Positions 7,556-17,297 of a stretch of 64,000 nucleotides of DNA are shown here, piece by piece. The DNA comes from JAGLOK01 sp963677605 (GTDB lineage Bacteria; Bacillota; Clostridia; Christensenellales; UMGS416), in contig CAXXDX010000005.1 of assembly GCA_963677605.2 (NCBI GenBank), positions 124,001-188,000 on the forward strand, in the 5' to 3' direction. The first letter of the stretch is position 1. Each line of letters starts with the position of its first letter. The notes beneath the pieces are model-generated. The model had not been told where the DNA came from. It saw only the letters and a list, made by a program, of their open reading frames with translations, and did no database searches. A program made the position numbers and the translations under genes.

Positions 7556-9622
7556 CTATTCAAGCATAGTTTTTTTTAATGGATTATTGACAGGAAGCAT
7601 GATGATAAATGATGTGCCCATCCCCTCTTCGCTGACAAAAGTTAAAATGCCTCCATGTTCATGAATAATGCTATGGCTTATATATAGACCGAGTCCGATA
7701 CCCTGAGCACGGCTTTTAGTCGTAAAGAAAGGCTCAAATATCTTGTCCTGTATATCCTTTGATATTCCCATTCCTTTATCTTTTATAATAAATTGAATCC
7801 AAGGCTCTTCTTTTCTCATTATTTCTTTTGCGGAAATTGTAATAGTCTTATTATTATCATATGACTCATATTTATTGCATAAAGTCTCTATTGAGTTTCT
7901 TATTAGATTTAATAGTACCTGTTTTAGCTGCTGCGGTCTGCAGTCAAATGATTTTATACCCTCTTGTATGTCTATATTTATCTTTACCTGCTTTTCCATA
8001 GCCTGAGAAGACAGCAATTCCACACACTGGGAAATCAAATACTCCGGTTCAACGACAGAAAAATGCCCAGAACTTTGAGTGGAGAAATTAATCAGATTTT
8101 TAACAATATCCGATACACGTTTTGACTCGTTAATAATTTCGTCTGCAAGATCTTTTGTTTCATCATTGTCAGAATTCATGTCCACTATAATCTGCGCATA
8201 GTTCATAATACCGTTTAGAGGATTGTTTATCTCATGAGCCACACCGCTGGCAAGTGTTCCAACAGCCTCCATTTTCTGCTGTTGAGAAAGGTGTTTTGAA
8301 AGTTCATCCTTTTCTTTTTGGAGCTTTTCGCGTTTTACCATTTCAGCTTTAAGTTCATCTCTTGAAGCCAATGTGCTTTTAAGGTTAACTGTCATGTGTG
8401 TCATTGCATCAGCCAGTTTTTTTACTTCGTTTTTTGCTTCCACATTGATTTTGTAATCAAGGTTTCCTTCTCCTATTATTTCCGCTGCGTCTGCAAGCTC
8501 CATAATAGGATTTGCGATTCTTGAAATCATAATTACTGCAAATGATACTCCGAGTATCAGCAAAATAATAAGCATAACTACAAGCGCGCTATACAGCGAG
8601 TTTGAAAAATAAGTTATCTCATCCATAGGAGTTACATATAATACATACCAGTCTTCGCCTTCTTCAGGTCCAAACAAATTTTCATCCGAATCGGAGGAAG
8701 CGCCTCCGAAAACTATGTCATCTTCCTGAGCAACTGATTTTATGAGTGCGCTGCTTGCAATATATTTTTCTCCGTTTTCATCTTTAAACCTGAATGCCTG
8801 AGTCTCCAAATTTGGGTCAAATGCTATCTCTCCGGATTCAATCTGCGCCATCTTTCCTTCGTGACTGCCATAGACCATATACCCGCCGGTTCTTACTATA
8901 TATATTTTTTTACTTGAATAATATTCGATGAATCCTTTTATTTCGCTGGTGAAAAATGTGTCTGCATTTATGTTTGCTTTGACTACGCCGATAACAGTGC
9001 CATTGTCGTCATATACCGGAGCGGCGACTCCAACTACATACATGTCGGAGCTTACATCAAAACCTCTGTCATCGACAAAAAACTGGCCTCTGCCATTGTT
9101 ATATGCAGTGTCCCACCAATATTCGCCGGCTTGATATAAGTTTGAAAGATACGCTGTGGTTGCTATCATCTCTCCATATTTGTTGGTAAGAAAAATCTCT
9201 TCATAATAGTTAGGATATGCATCAATGTCTACACTGAATCTGGCACTTGCTTCATTGCTTAAATACTCTTTTATAAAAGAATCGTTCGCACCGGAAGCAG
9301 CTATCCATTTAGCGTCTTTCTCTTTTATATCATTAATAATCTGATCTTCGGATTTTCCGCTGTAGCTTTCAATGCTTTTTGCAATTTCTTCGCGTACGAT
9401 GTTGTATTTTGCAAGTTTTTGAACCCTTTGCTTTGCATCATATATTCTGCTGTCAATATTTAATGCCACAGCCATTGCAGCGTCTGTATTTAGCTCAATT
9501 TCTCTTGATATGTAAATCTGGCTCACAAAAAAGTCAATAACAATCATAGCGGCAAGTATACAAACTGTTCCTACCGATAAAATAAAGATGGTTATTCTCT
9601 TTTTCACTGAACCACCACGCAT
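7556..9622 (-). CDS. Membrane sensor histidine kinase (dCache-HAMP-HisKA)
   Basis: A 688-residue kinase: N-terminal membrane segment (about 10-32), an extracellular double-Cache sensor (about 40-330, with GQFFVDDRGFD and APVYDDNGTVIGVVKANI), a second membrane segment (about 345-368), HAMP linker, coiled coil, a HisKA domain with phospho-acceptor His in ASGVAHEINNPLNG, and a HATPase domain with N box NLIRNSIETL, DKGMGI, FEPFFTT and GIGLGL. Cache domains sense small extracellular ligands such as organic acids. The gene is convergent with DUF134 and has no adjacent response regulator, so it is an orphan. The start could instead be the GTG five codons in, which has a GGTGG box. Confidence 0.9.
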   Translation of the reverse strand: MRGGSVKKRITIFILSVGTVCILAAMIVIDFFVSQIYISREIELNTDAAMAVALNIDSRIYDAKQRVQKLAKYNIVREEIAKSIESYSGKSEDQIINDIKEKDAKWIAASGANDSFIKEYLSNEASARFSVDIDAYPNYYEEIFLTNKYGEMIATTAYLSNLYQAGEYWWDTAYNNGRGQFFVDDRGFDVSSDMYVVGVAAPVYDDNGTVIGVVKANINADTFFTSEIKGFIEYYSSKKIYIVRTGGYMVYGSHEGKMAQIESGEIAFDPNLETQAFRFKDENGEKYIASSALIKSVAQEDDIVFGGASSDSDENLFGPEEGEDWYVLYVTPMDEITYFSNSLYSALVVMLIILLILGVSFAVIMISRIANPIMELADAAEIIGEGNLDYKINVEAKNEVKKLADAMTHMTVNLKSTLASRDELKAEMVKREKLQKEKDELSKHLSQQQKMEAVGTLASGVAHEINNPLNGIMNYAQIIVDMNSDNDETKDLADEIINESKRVSDIVKNLINFSTQSSGHFSVVEPEYLISQCVELLSSQAMEKQVKINIDIQEGIKSFDCRPQQLKQVLLNLIRNSIETLCNKYESYDNNKTITISAKEIMRKEEPWIQFIIKDKGMGISKDIQDKIFEPFFTTKSRAQGIGLGLYISHSIIHEHGGILTFVSEEGMGTSFIIMLPVNNPLKKTMLE

Positions 9623-9688
9623 TCAAAATCGTATATTTAAATTGATAAATCAATTATATCATATAGCTTTGATAAGTTGGAAAAATTA

Positions 9689-10288
9689 TTAGCTGATTGC
9701 AGTTTTTATAAGTTCTTTTAACTTCAGATAGCCTTTTTCATTAAAATGCAGCATGTCTTCTACATAAATATCTTCCACAGCTTGGCCGTTTTCATCAATA
9801 GTAATCGTATTATGGTCAACTATTTTCATATCATCATGCTCTGTTGCATACTCAAGATATGCACTGTTTATATCATCAATCTTTTCCCAAAACTCACGCC
9901 TTGCGATTGATTTTTTTACTGTGAGTATAACTATTTCAATGCCGGGAAAATCAGCTCTTATCATGTCCCACACAGAGCAGCTTATCTCCATTATTTCATC
10001 CGTGGTGTAGCCGCTTGCTATGTCATTATCACCTTCATACCAAACTATCTTCTTTGGACTAAGAGGTTTTACAAGCTTATCATAGTAAACCATTGCTTCG
10101 TGTGCAGTCGATCCGCCGAATCCGCGGTTTACAACTTCGATCGGGCTCATATCCGCTTTAAGCTTATCATGTCCCCATACGGTAAAAGTTGAGCTTCCGT
10201 AGCAAACTACCGCTCCCTTTGGCTCTTGTCTTTTTAATAGCTCGGCTACTTCTTCTTCAAATCTGGTTAAGTCTACTCTTTCTTTCAT
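9689..10288 (-). CDS. SGNH/GDSL-type hydrolase
   Basis: A 199-residue SGNH esterase-fold protein without a signal peptide. Block I reads CYGSSTF (Gly-Ser-Ser in place of Gly-Asp-Ser), block II NRGFGGSTAHE, block III YEGDNDIASG and block V DMLHFNEKGY, giving the catalytic Ser, oxyanion Gly and Asn, and the Asp/His pair. Family members hydrolyse esters of lipids or sugars; the substrate here is unknown and the enzyme is probably cytosolic. A GGGAG box precedes the ATG. The GSS variant is common in this SGNH subfamily and is not evidence of inactivity. Confidence 0.8.
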   Translation of the reverse strand: MKERVDLTRFEEEVAELLKRQEPKGAVVCYGSSTFTVWGHDKLKADMSPIEVVNRGFGGSTAHEAMVYYDKLVKPLSPKKIVWYEGDNDIASGYTTDEIMEISCSVWDMIRADFPGIEIVILTVKKSIARREFWEKIDDINSAYLEYATEHDDMKIVDHNTITIDENGQAVEDIYVEDMLHFNEKGYLKLKELIKTAIS

Positions 10289-10304
10289 ATTATCTCCCTT
10301 ATAA

Positions 10305-10333
10305 TAAAACCGCGCATATAGCGCGGCATAAAA
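10305..10333 (-). terminator. Intrinsic terminator of the mrf-thiI operon
   Basis: Read leftward, CCGCGC/GCGCGG with a five-base loop followed by TTTTATT. It lies just after the stop of the TPR gene, the last of six overlapping genes. Confidence 0.75.
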
Positions 10334-10343
10334 AAATCATATA

Positions 10344-11057
10344 TTATATTGCGTCATCAGGATTATATTCTTTCCCGACTATGTTTTTGTAGGTTTCAAG
10401 CCGCATCTCTTCGGTAGTGTCATTAAGCGCAGAAACATTTGCATCCATCATATATTCGCAATACTTTTTAGCTTTTTCCTCATTGCCGTCGTGAGCTTCA
10501 ATAATCGCCATGTGACGCAGAATGTCAACTTTCATATCTTCCTGCTCATATGCCTTTTCTCCGTAAAGCCTTGCTTTTTCATAGTTGCCTTTTTGTATAT
10601 AAAGCTGACAGAGATTGTCGAGGATTACATAGTTATTTTCATCATAATCCAAAGCTTCAAGGTTGTATTCTTCTGCTTTTTCATCGTTGGTTAAAACATA
10701 AAAATATCCGAGAGCTTCATATGCCCTCGCCGAACGGAACTGCTTGTGTATCTGCTCAAGCGCTGCTTTGGCTTTTTCATGCTCACCTATTTTTGTATAG
10801 GCCATCGCGCGGTTTAAGCGCGTTTTTGTTCTTATATCCTGTTTAGGTTTTAAGCTTATTGCTTTGTCATACATTTCTATTGCTCTTTCAAAAGAGCCTT
10901 CCTGCATTAAAAGCACTCCATAGGAAGAGAAGCGTTCAGGCTTAGTCACCCCTTTGCTAATAGCAGCCTCATACATTTTTTTAGCTTCGGCATATTCTCC
11001 TCTTGCATGTTTATAATAAGCTGATCCTGCTAACATGTTTCCTAATAATGACATCAC
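10344..11057 (-). CDS. Tetratricopeptide-repeat protein
   Basis: A 237-residue soluble protein made almost wholly of TPR helices: clear 34-residue units include YKHARGEYAEAKKMYEAAI, LLMQEGSFERAIEMYDKAI and AYTKIGEHEKAKAALEQI. TPRs mediate protein-protein contacts. Its ATG overlaps the mrfB stop by four bases, and it is the last gene of a six-gene overlapping operon, so it probably works with one of those products. MrfB itself ends in TPR-like helices, which makes an interaction or an origin by duplication possible. No catalytic motif is visible. Confidence 0.8.
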   Translation of the reverse strand: MMSLLGNMLAGSAYYKHARGEYAEAKKMYEAAISKGVTKPERFSSYGVLLMQEGSFERAIEMYDKAISLKPKQDIRTKTRLNRAMAYTKIGEHEKAKAALEQIHKQFRSARAYEALGYFYVLTNDEKAEEYNLEALDYDENNYVILDNLCQLYIQKGNYEKARLYGEKAYEQEDMKVDILRHMAIIEAHDGNEEKAKKYCEYMMDANVSALNDTTEEMRLETYKNIVGKEYNPDDAI

Positions 11058-12199
11058 ATTTCCCTTTCTATTTTCATCTTAAGTCTGTTAATTCTTTTTT
11101 CAACATCGTCCATTATATCTAAACTGCGCCCCAAAAGTCTATTGTTAAATACTTTCTGTTTTGCCCTGAGCGCATAATTTACTGCCTGTTCATAATTTCT
11201 CATTTTGTGTTCGTAAATCTTGGCCAATTCTATTTCATATTCAGCTGAAAACCTGCTCATTTCCGAAAGTTCCTCAAACAGCGAAACAGCGTTTTCATAT
11301 TCGCCCATCTTCTTGTTAAGATATGCAAGCAGCGCTTTAGCTTCGGTCAGGCTGCCGCTCACATCCTTTAAAATGCTTTGTGCTTTGTAATACTCGTTCA
11401 TTTGAAGATATGTCTTTGCAACGCACAGTGCATCCTCACTGTATTTTATACTATCTGGCGCGCTGTATGTTTCAGACAGCACTCCGGATATTTTTGCAAG
11501 TGAAACTATGTCATTTAAATTATGTTCAATAACTTTTTGCAGAAGGTCACTCTCGCCATACTTTAAGTACCTGAAAAAAATGTCTGGTATATCGCTTCCC
11601 GGTATGTCGTCGTCTCGTTCCATGCCAAGTATATGCTCTTCAATGTCGGTAAGTTTCATGCGTTCAAGACGCATTTTATAAAGCCTCCTGCAGGCATGCA
11701 AAAGGTCAAAGTGTATAAAATCATCCAGATTGATGTTTATTCTGTTTAATATGGAACGAGTTTTAATAAGAGGCGCGTCAAAGCTTTTTCCATTGTATGT
11801 CGCAACTGCCTTTGCTCCCTCCAATGTCTTTTTAAACTCATTAAGCACACTGAGTTCCTGATGATAGTCATTCATGAGAAACTGACGCACCACAAACTTT
11901 CCGCCTTCAAGTCTTCCTGCGCCGACAAGAAACGCGACCGTTCCCGTGCCTCCTGCAAGGCCTGTAGTTTCCGTATCAAAAAAAACGATATCTTCAGGTT
12001 TAATTTCTATGTTCTCAGCTATTTTGCACGCTGTTTTTAAATGAGAAATGCTGCTATTTGCAAAGGAAAACAGAAGTTCTTTTATTTCAAACTCGTTAGT
12101 ATAGAAGGAACAGTCCAACTCACGTTTCTTTAGTTCCTTTTCCTCGGGTATTTCGCTTTTTGGCAGGCTGTTAAGTTTCGCTTTAAGATTGCGAATCAC
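11054..12199 (-). CDS. mrfB: MrfB (YprB)-like DEDD exonuclease with TPR tail
   Basis: A 381-residue RNase H-like exonuclease. DEDD motif I is IVFFDTETTGLAGGTGTVAF (about 72-91), motif II is in VATYNGKSFDAPLIKTR, and the third acidic motif falls in HNLNDIVSLAKI. After about residue 250 the protein becomes helical repeats of TPR type. In Bacillus subtilis the homologous yprA-yprB pair (MrfA helicase, MrfB nuclease) repairs mitomycin C adducts independently of UvrABC. The GTG start lies inside the end of mrfA (17-base overlap), which indicates translational coupling. Confidence 0.88.
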   Translation of the reverse strand: MIRNLKAKLNSLPKSEIPEEKELKKRELDCSFYTNEFEIKELLFSFANSSISHLKTACKIAENIEIKPEDIVFFDTETTGLAGGTGTVAFLVGAGRLEGGKFVVRQFLMNDYHQELSVLNEFKKTLEGAKAVATYNGKSFDAPLIKTRSILNRININLDDFIHFDLLHACRRLYKMRLERMKLTDIEEHILGMERDDDIPGSDIPDIFFRYLKYGESDLLQKVIEHNLNDIVSLAKISGVLSETYSAPDSIKYSEDALCVAKTYLQMNEYYKAQSILKDVSGSLTEAKALLAYLNKKMGEYENAVSLFEELSEMSRFSAEYEIELAKIYEHKMRNYEQAVNYALRAKQKVFNNRLLGRSLDIMDDVEKRINRLKMKIEREM

Positions 12200-14444
12200 G
12201 CACTATCACTTCCAGTATCTTTTTCGCAGCTTTCTTGTCGGAGTTTCCGGGTCCTACGCAGGACGGGCAGCCGTCAAGGCAGTCACATTCATCTATCATC
12301 TCTATTGCTTTTTCATATATCTCTCGGTCGGATTCAAATAGCTTCTGTGAAAAGCCTATACCGCCTGGTATGTTGTCATAAATAAATATGGTAGGAAGCG
12401 CAGTGTAAGTTGAACGCACCTGAAACACAACAGATATATCCGAGCTCTGGCACATCAGATAGACAGGCGCAATGTTGCCTACTATATATGAAATACCCAG
12501 CATTGCATTCTGGAAAGTCTCCTTTTCATACTGCTCATATATCTCTTTTCCGAGACTCATCCAATAGGATGTCGTGTGCATTTCAAGTTCAGGAAGCTTC
12601 ACCTTTCCCCAGCCGAGGTTTTCGTGTGTGTCAAACTTTATCTTCTTAAACATGGTTACCAGAGAACTTACCATAACTTCACCCATGCTTTTTTGGATGA
12701 TTACGCCTTTTTCTCCGAAGCAGTCCAACACTTTAAGCGATACCGACAAATCCGCATCTGTGTAGTAATCTACATTTACAGCACGCACATATGCCTTCTT
12801 TTCCTCAAAATCAAGTTTTTCAACCTGATACTGGCTGCCCTGCTGCAGATAAACAGCTTCCTCATGCAACAGCATTGGAACTGTGAACCTGTCCATCTCA
12901 CCGATGACTTTAGGGTGCATTTTGTCAGTCTGCTCTATTATTACAAAATTATCGTTTGTAGCAGAGCGAAGGCTTATATCGCTTGAGGGATATTCATCAT
13001 TTGACCAATACCAAGTGTCGCCAACATGGCGCAGCACATCCTGCTCTTCAAGGTATTCAAGAATTTCGACAACATGCTCGCTTCCATACTTGTCGCCGTC
13101 TTTAAACGGAAGTTCAAAAGCAGCGCACTTAACATGATTTATAAGTATAAAGAGGTTGTCCGCGTTGATTAATCCATGTTCAGGCGGAGAACCGAAGAAA
13201 TACTCGGGATGGCGTATTATAAATTGACTGAGCGGAGAAGAATCCGCAACCATTACGGTAACTGATTCGCCGTGGCGCCTTCCGGCTCTTCCCGACTGCT
13301 GCCATGTGGAAGATATTGTCCCCGGATATCCGCACATAACGCACGCTTCTATAGAGCCGATGTCAACACCAAGCTCCAATGCATTTGTGGAAACAACGCC
13401 GAGTATATCGCCATTGCGAAGCCCGCGTTCGATAGCTCTTCTTTGTGTCGGAAGATATCCTCCGCGGTATCCTGCAATAGCATTGCTTCGTCCCAGCGTA
13501 TCTTCAACAAGTCGTTTTAAATAATTTACAAGCACTTCAACAGTCAAACGGCTTCGCCCGAAAACAATAGTTGATATACCGTTTCTTATAAAGCTTGTGG
13601 CAATTCTTCTTGTCTGAAGAACTGAGCTTGCGCGTATACCAAGCTGTTGGTTTACTACAGGCGGATTGTAGAAAATAAAGTTTCGTTTTCCGCTTGGCGC
13701 GCCGTTTTCATCTATAACAACAACATCATCTTCAATGATGCTGCTTGCCAGTTCACCAGGGTTTGCGATAGTCGCCGAACAGCAGATAAACTGAGGCGAA
13801 GAGCCGTAAAACTCCATGATGCGTTTGAGCCTGCGTATTACGTTTGCAAGGTGTGAGCCGAAAACTCCTCGATATGTGTGTATCTCGTCAATTACGACGT
13901 ATTTTATGTTTTCAAAAAGTTTCACCCATTTTGTGTGATGGGGCAATATCCCCGAATGAAGCATATCAGGGTTTGTTACTACAATGTGCCCTGCCTGCCG
14001 TATTGCTTTTCTCGCAGCAGCAGGTGTGTCGCCGTCATATGTATATGTTTTTATGTCAACTTCAGCTTCCTGAATTATCTCATAAAGCTCACTCACCTGA
14101 TCAGCCGACAGCGCTTTTGTCGGGAAAAGATAAAGCGCACGGCTTGATTCGTCGTCGATTATGGAGTTTAGAACAGGCATGTTGTAGCACAGCGTTTTTC
14201 CGCTTGCCGTAGGCGTTACTATAACTATGTTCTTGCCCTTATATAATGCATCCATTGCCGCTCTTTGGTGCGTATAAGGCTTGATTATTCCGCGGCGCGC
14301 ATAAGCGCCTGTTATAGCATCATGAATATGATTCGGAAATTTCGCATATGAAGCTTCACGCTCGGGAATCTCCTTCCAGTGCGTGACGTTTCCTATAAAT
14401 TGCGAGTCGCCTTTTAATACCTTAAGCAGCTGGGTTAAATTCAT
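12183..14444 (-). CDS. mrfA: MrfA (YprA)-like DEAD/DEAH-box helicase with DUF1998 domain
   Basis: A 753-residue superfamily 2 helicase: Walker A VTPTASGKTLCYN (about 80), DEIH box VVIDEIHTYRG, motif III SATIANP, and a second RecA lobe with GVSTNALELGVDIGS and QQSGRAGRR (motif VI). The C-terminal DUF1998 zinc module carries the four-Cys set CDCLDGCPSCVG. MrfA translocates 3' to 5' and works with MrfB in mitomycin adduct excision. Its ATG overlaps the thiI stop by one base (TAATG), and mrfB starts within its 3' end. Confidence 0.93.
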   Translation of the reverse strand: MNLTQLLKVLKGDSQFIGNVTHWKEIPEREASYAKFPNHIHDAITGAYARRGIIKPYTHQRAAMDALYKGKNIVIVTPTASGKTLCYNMPVLNSIIDDESSRALYLFPTKALSADQVSELYEIIQEAEVDIKTYTYDGDTPAAARKAIRQAGHIVVTNPDMLHSGILPHHTKWVKLFENIKYVVIDEIHTYRGVFGSHLANVIRRLKRIMEFYGSSPQFICCSATIANPGELASSIIEDDVVVIDENGAPSGKRNFIFYNPPVVNQQLGIRASSVLQTRRIATSFIRNGISTIVFGRSRLTVEVLVNYLKRLVEDTLGRSNAIAGYRGGYLPTQRRAIERGLRNGDILGVVSTNALELGVDIGSIEACVMCGYPGTISSTWQQSGRAGRRHGESVTVMVADSSPLSQFIIRHPEYFFGSPPEHGLINADNLFILINHVKCAAFELPFKDGDKYGSEHVVEILEYLEEQDVLRHVGDTWYWSNDEYPSSDISLRSATNDNFVIIEQTDKMHPKVIGEMDRFTVPMLLHEEAVYLQQGSQYQVEKLDFEEKKAYVRAVNVDYYTDADLSVSLKVLDCFGEKGVIIQKSMGEVMVSSLVTMFKKIKFDTHENLGWGKVKLPELEMHTTSYWMSLGKEIYEQYEKETFQNAMLGISYIVGNIAPVYLMCQSSDISVVFQVRSTYTALPTIFIYDNIPGGIGFSQKLFESDREIYEKAIEMIDECDCLDGCPSCVGPGNSDKKAAKKILEVIVRDSQS

Positions 14445-15595
14445 TAAACCTTCTCCGCGCCCTCCACAGCTTCTTTTATCAAGCCTTCGGAGTCTAATTT
14501 TTTCACTTCATCCATTATATCAGAAAGCTTTGGCTTTGTAACAGGATGCTGTGGTAAAAATACCGTACAGCAGTCTTCATAAGGAAGTATTGATGTGTCG
14601 TATGTATCAATCTTTCGAGCCAAGTCCATTATCTCAATCTTGTCCATTGCAATAAGAGGACGGAACACAGGCAAATCGACAACCGAGTTTGTAACCGCGA
14701 GCGACTCTATAGTCTGGCTTGCGACCTGCCCCAGGCTTTCGCCTGTAACAAGCGCCTGACAGCGGTTTTGTATAGCCATCTCTTCGGCTATCCTCATCAT
14801 GAAGTAGCGCATGATGATAGTCATAAACCTGTCTTGGCAGTTTTTGTGTATCTCTTCTTGTATCTTTGTAAAATGAACCACATACATAGGTATATATCCG
14901 CAGTAGTTTTGCATCAAATTGCGCAAATCAATCACCTTTTGCTTTGCGCGTTCGGATGTGAACGGAAAGCTGTGATAGTGAACCGCAAGTATCTGCAGTC
15001 CGCGTTTTGCCATGAGATATCCGGCAACAGGGCTGTCTATTCCACCTGACAGCAAAAGCATAGCGCGCCCACCCGTTCCAACAGGCATTCCGCCAGGGCC
15101 CATGAGTTTATCAATATAGATATAGCACTCTTCGCGCACCTCGGCATAAACCATATGGTCTGGTTCTTCCATTTTAACCGAAAGCTCAGGGATTGCGTCC
15201 AGCATCTTTTCACCGATGTATGCCGCAAGCTTCATGGACTGCATCTTAAATGTCTTATCCGCGCGTTTTGCGGAAACCTTAAATGTACCGCTAGTTATCC
15301 CCTGCTCGCGCGCAACGTCAACAGCAGCCTGTGCTAGTGCGTCTTTGTCTTTTTCGGCAACATACGCAACAGATATCGAATGCACACCAAACACTTTAAG
15401 CACTGCATCAACCAGCTTCTTTTCATCAGCAAGGTCATACTCGCGGACATAATATCTTCCGCCCAGCATTGAAACTTCGCAGTCTATGCCTTCGCATGCT
15501 CTCGCTATCTGCTTTTTTAAAGCTCTTTCAAAAAAGGGCCGGTTTTTGCCCTTTAAGTGTATCTCACCGTATCTTATAAGTATTGCTTTTTTCAT
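14444..15595 (-). CDS. thiI: tRNA 4-thiouridine synthase ThiI (short form)
   Basis: A 383-residue ThiI: NFLD/THUMP region at the N-terminus (KAILIRYGEIHLKGKNRPFF), then an adenylating PP-loop LLLSGGIDSPVAGYLMAKRG (about 180-199). There is no C-terminal rhodanese domain, so it is the short Gram-positive form that takes sulfur directly from a partner desulfurase. It makes s4U8 in tRNA and can supply sulfur for thiamine thiazole. The preceding gene is that desulfurase, overlapping by four bases, as in the B. subtilis nifZ-thiI pair. Confidence 0.95.
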   Translation of the reverse strand: MKKAILIRYGEIHLKGKNRPFFERALKKQIARACEGIDCEVSMLGGRYYVREYDLADEKKLVDAVLKVFGVHSISVAYVAEKDKDALAQAAVDVAREQGITSGTFKVSAKRADKTFKMQSMKLAAYIGEKMLDAIPELSVKMEEPDHMVYAEVREECYIYIDKLMGPGGMPVGTGGRAMLLLSGGIDSPVAGYLMAKRGLQILAVHYHSFPFTSERAKQKVIDLRNLMQNYCGYIPMYVVHFTKIQEEIHKNCQDRFMTIIMRYFMMRIAEEMAIQNRCQALVTGESLGQVASQTIESLAVTNSVVDLPVFRPLIAMDKIEIMDLARKIDTYDTSILPYEDCCTVFLPQHPVTKPKLSDIMDEVKKLDSEGLIKEAVEGAEKV

Positions 15596-16743
15596 TTTCT
15601 CGTATATTCCCTCAGTTTATTAACGCTCTGTTTTAATATTTTAAACGCAGCTTCCGCCTCATCCATCGTGTTGTGTTTGCTAAAGCTCAATCGCACAGCA
15701 CCGCCTATATAATCCCTGTGCACATTCATCTGCTTTAATGTGTGGCTCACCACTTCCCTGCGCGAAGAACACGCGCTGCCAGTCGATATAATAAGCCCCG
15801 CATACTGACAAGTATGCAGAAGCGTCTCCGCGTTTATGTCCTTAAATGCAACGTTTAGTATATGGCTTGAATATCCTTCGCCTTCGCTTATTATCATTGC
15901 ATCTTTTATTTCTTCTTTTATTTTATTAACTAAATACCGCTTTAATTCCGCAATGTTTTGGTCATTTTTTACGTCGTATTTTGAAAGCTTAAAAGCTTTT
16001 CCAAACGCCATAATGCCTGAAGTATTTATTGTTCCGCTTCGGAGTCCATCCTGCTGTCCTCCGCCGAATATTATGGGCAGTACTTTTTTGTCGTCTCTCA
16101 CATAAAGCGCGCCGACACCTTTTGGCCCATTAATTTTATGGGCAGATAAACTGTACATATCCACGCCCAAGTCATCAATGTTAACCGGAATATGTCCGTA
16201 CGCCTGCACACCATCCGAATGAAAAAGAGTTTTTGCGTTTATCTCTTTCACAGCTTTTACTAGGCTTTTTATATCCTGCACCGCGCCTGTTTCATTGTTG
16301 ACATGCATGATTGATACTAAGCATGTTTCGCCGCTAACAGCCTGCGTCAGGTCATCTGCGTTTACAAATCCGTCCCTGTCAACAGGAAGATATGTAACGT
16401 CATATCCGCGCTCCTCAAGCTCCTCAAACGCATTTAAAACGGCAGGATGTTCTGCCGCAGATGTTATTATGTGGCGTCCCCTCATGCGCTTGGCTGCGCC
16501 TAAGATAGCCATGTTGTCGCTTTCCGTACCGCCTGATGTGAAAACAATTTTTCCTTTTGATGCGTTCAATCCTGAAAGCATCGTTTTGCCTGTTTCAATT
16601 ATTTTCTTTTCAACTTTGACAGCCGGAGTGTAGGCAGAAGAGGCATTAAAAAACAATTCTCCTGCATATTTTGAATATTCCTCTATTGCCTCACCGCACA
16701 TTTTTGTTGTTGCGGCGTTGTCAAAATAGATAATTTCGCTCAT
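15592..16743 (-). CDS. Cysteine desulfurase (NifS/IscS family), partner of ThiI
   Basis: A 383-residue PLP enzyme. It opens with IYFDNAATTKMCGEAIEEY, has the PLP-lysine motif SLSAHKINGPKGVGALYV (Lys about 203) and a catalytic-loop cysteine in STGSACSSRREV (about 325-336). It removes sulfur from L-cysteine as a persulfide. Position directly before thiI with a four-base overlap makes it the dedicated sulfur donor for tRNA thiolation, like B. subtilis NifZ, rather than the general Fe-S desulfurase. Confidence 0.92.
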   Translation of the reverse strand: MSEIIYFDNAATTKMCGEAIEEYSKYAGELFFNASSAYTPAVKVEKKIIETGKTMLSGLNASKGKIVFTSGGTESDNMAILGAAKRMRGRHIITSAAEHPAVLNAFEELEERGYDVTYLPVDRDGFVNADDLTQAVSGETCLVSIMHVNNETGAVQDIKSLVKAVKEINAKTLFHSDGVQAYGHIPVNIDDLGVDMYSLSAHKINGPKGVGALYVRDDKKVLPIIFGGGQQDGLRSGTINTSGIMAFGKAFKLSKYDVKNDQNIAELKRYLVNKIKEEIKDAMIISEGEGYSSHILNVAFKDINAETLLHTCQYAGLIISTGSACSSRREVVSHTLKQMNVHRDYIGGAVRLSFSKHNTMDEAEAAFKILKQSVNKLREYTRK

Positions 16744-17297
16744 TTTTGAATTTTAACTGTTCTGGGATTATATTTATGCATGAGTGCAATAAGCTCTTCA
16801 TTTGCCTCGAAAGTTACAAGAGCTTTAGTATCTCCCACAATAACATACAGATAGAATACTTCAGCATCGGAGTTCAATACTGCTTTATATCTCTTCACAT
16901 CTTTCATGGAATCGTATCTTTTGTAGCCGGGAGTTGAAGCATAACCGCCCGATTCCACTTCCTTCATATAAAACCTGCAAAGCTCTTTTCTTCTTATGTT
17001 GTTTGCAACGCGTGCAATTTCTACAAATCCGTTTGTAAAGCTTATATCATAGTCAATTTTGATAAAAGCTCTTGACCAGAAAAGCAAAAATGTCAATCCG
17101 CCTGATACGACGAATATAATCAGTGCTACAAAGTTTACCGACACAGCTCCGGTATCGGGATTTTGCCCGAGCACATTAAAAATGTTCATTGCAGCTACTA
17201 TACCAAACACTATCATAAACAAAGATGCCAGAAAATACAGAAGGCTGTATAAACCTTTCTTCTTCCTCACTATTATCACATCTAAGAAATTATCCAT
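16740..17297 (-). CDS. Small membrane protein (DUF6106-like)
   Basis: A 185-residue protein with two membrane helices (about 20-42 and 56-80) and a cytosolic C-terminal half that looks like a PH-type beta domain (IDYDISFTNGFVEIARVANN...AEVFYLYVIVGDTKALVTFEAN). It resembles proteins annotated DUF6106 in Clostridia; that assignment is from memory of the family and should be checked. Function unknown. Its stop overlaps the start of the desulfurase gene by four bases, and it is the first gene of the six-gene operon. Confidence 0.65.
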   Translation of the reverse strand: MDNFLDVIIVRKKKGLYSLLYFLASLFMIVFGIVAAMNIFNVLGQNPDTGAVSVNFVALIIFVVSGGLTFLLFWSRAFIKIDYDISFTNGFVEIARVANNIRRKELCRFYMKEVESGGYASTPGYKRYDSMKDVKRYKAVLNSDAEVFYLYVIVGDTKALVTFEANEELIALMHKYNPRTVKIQK

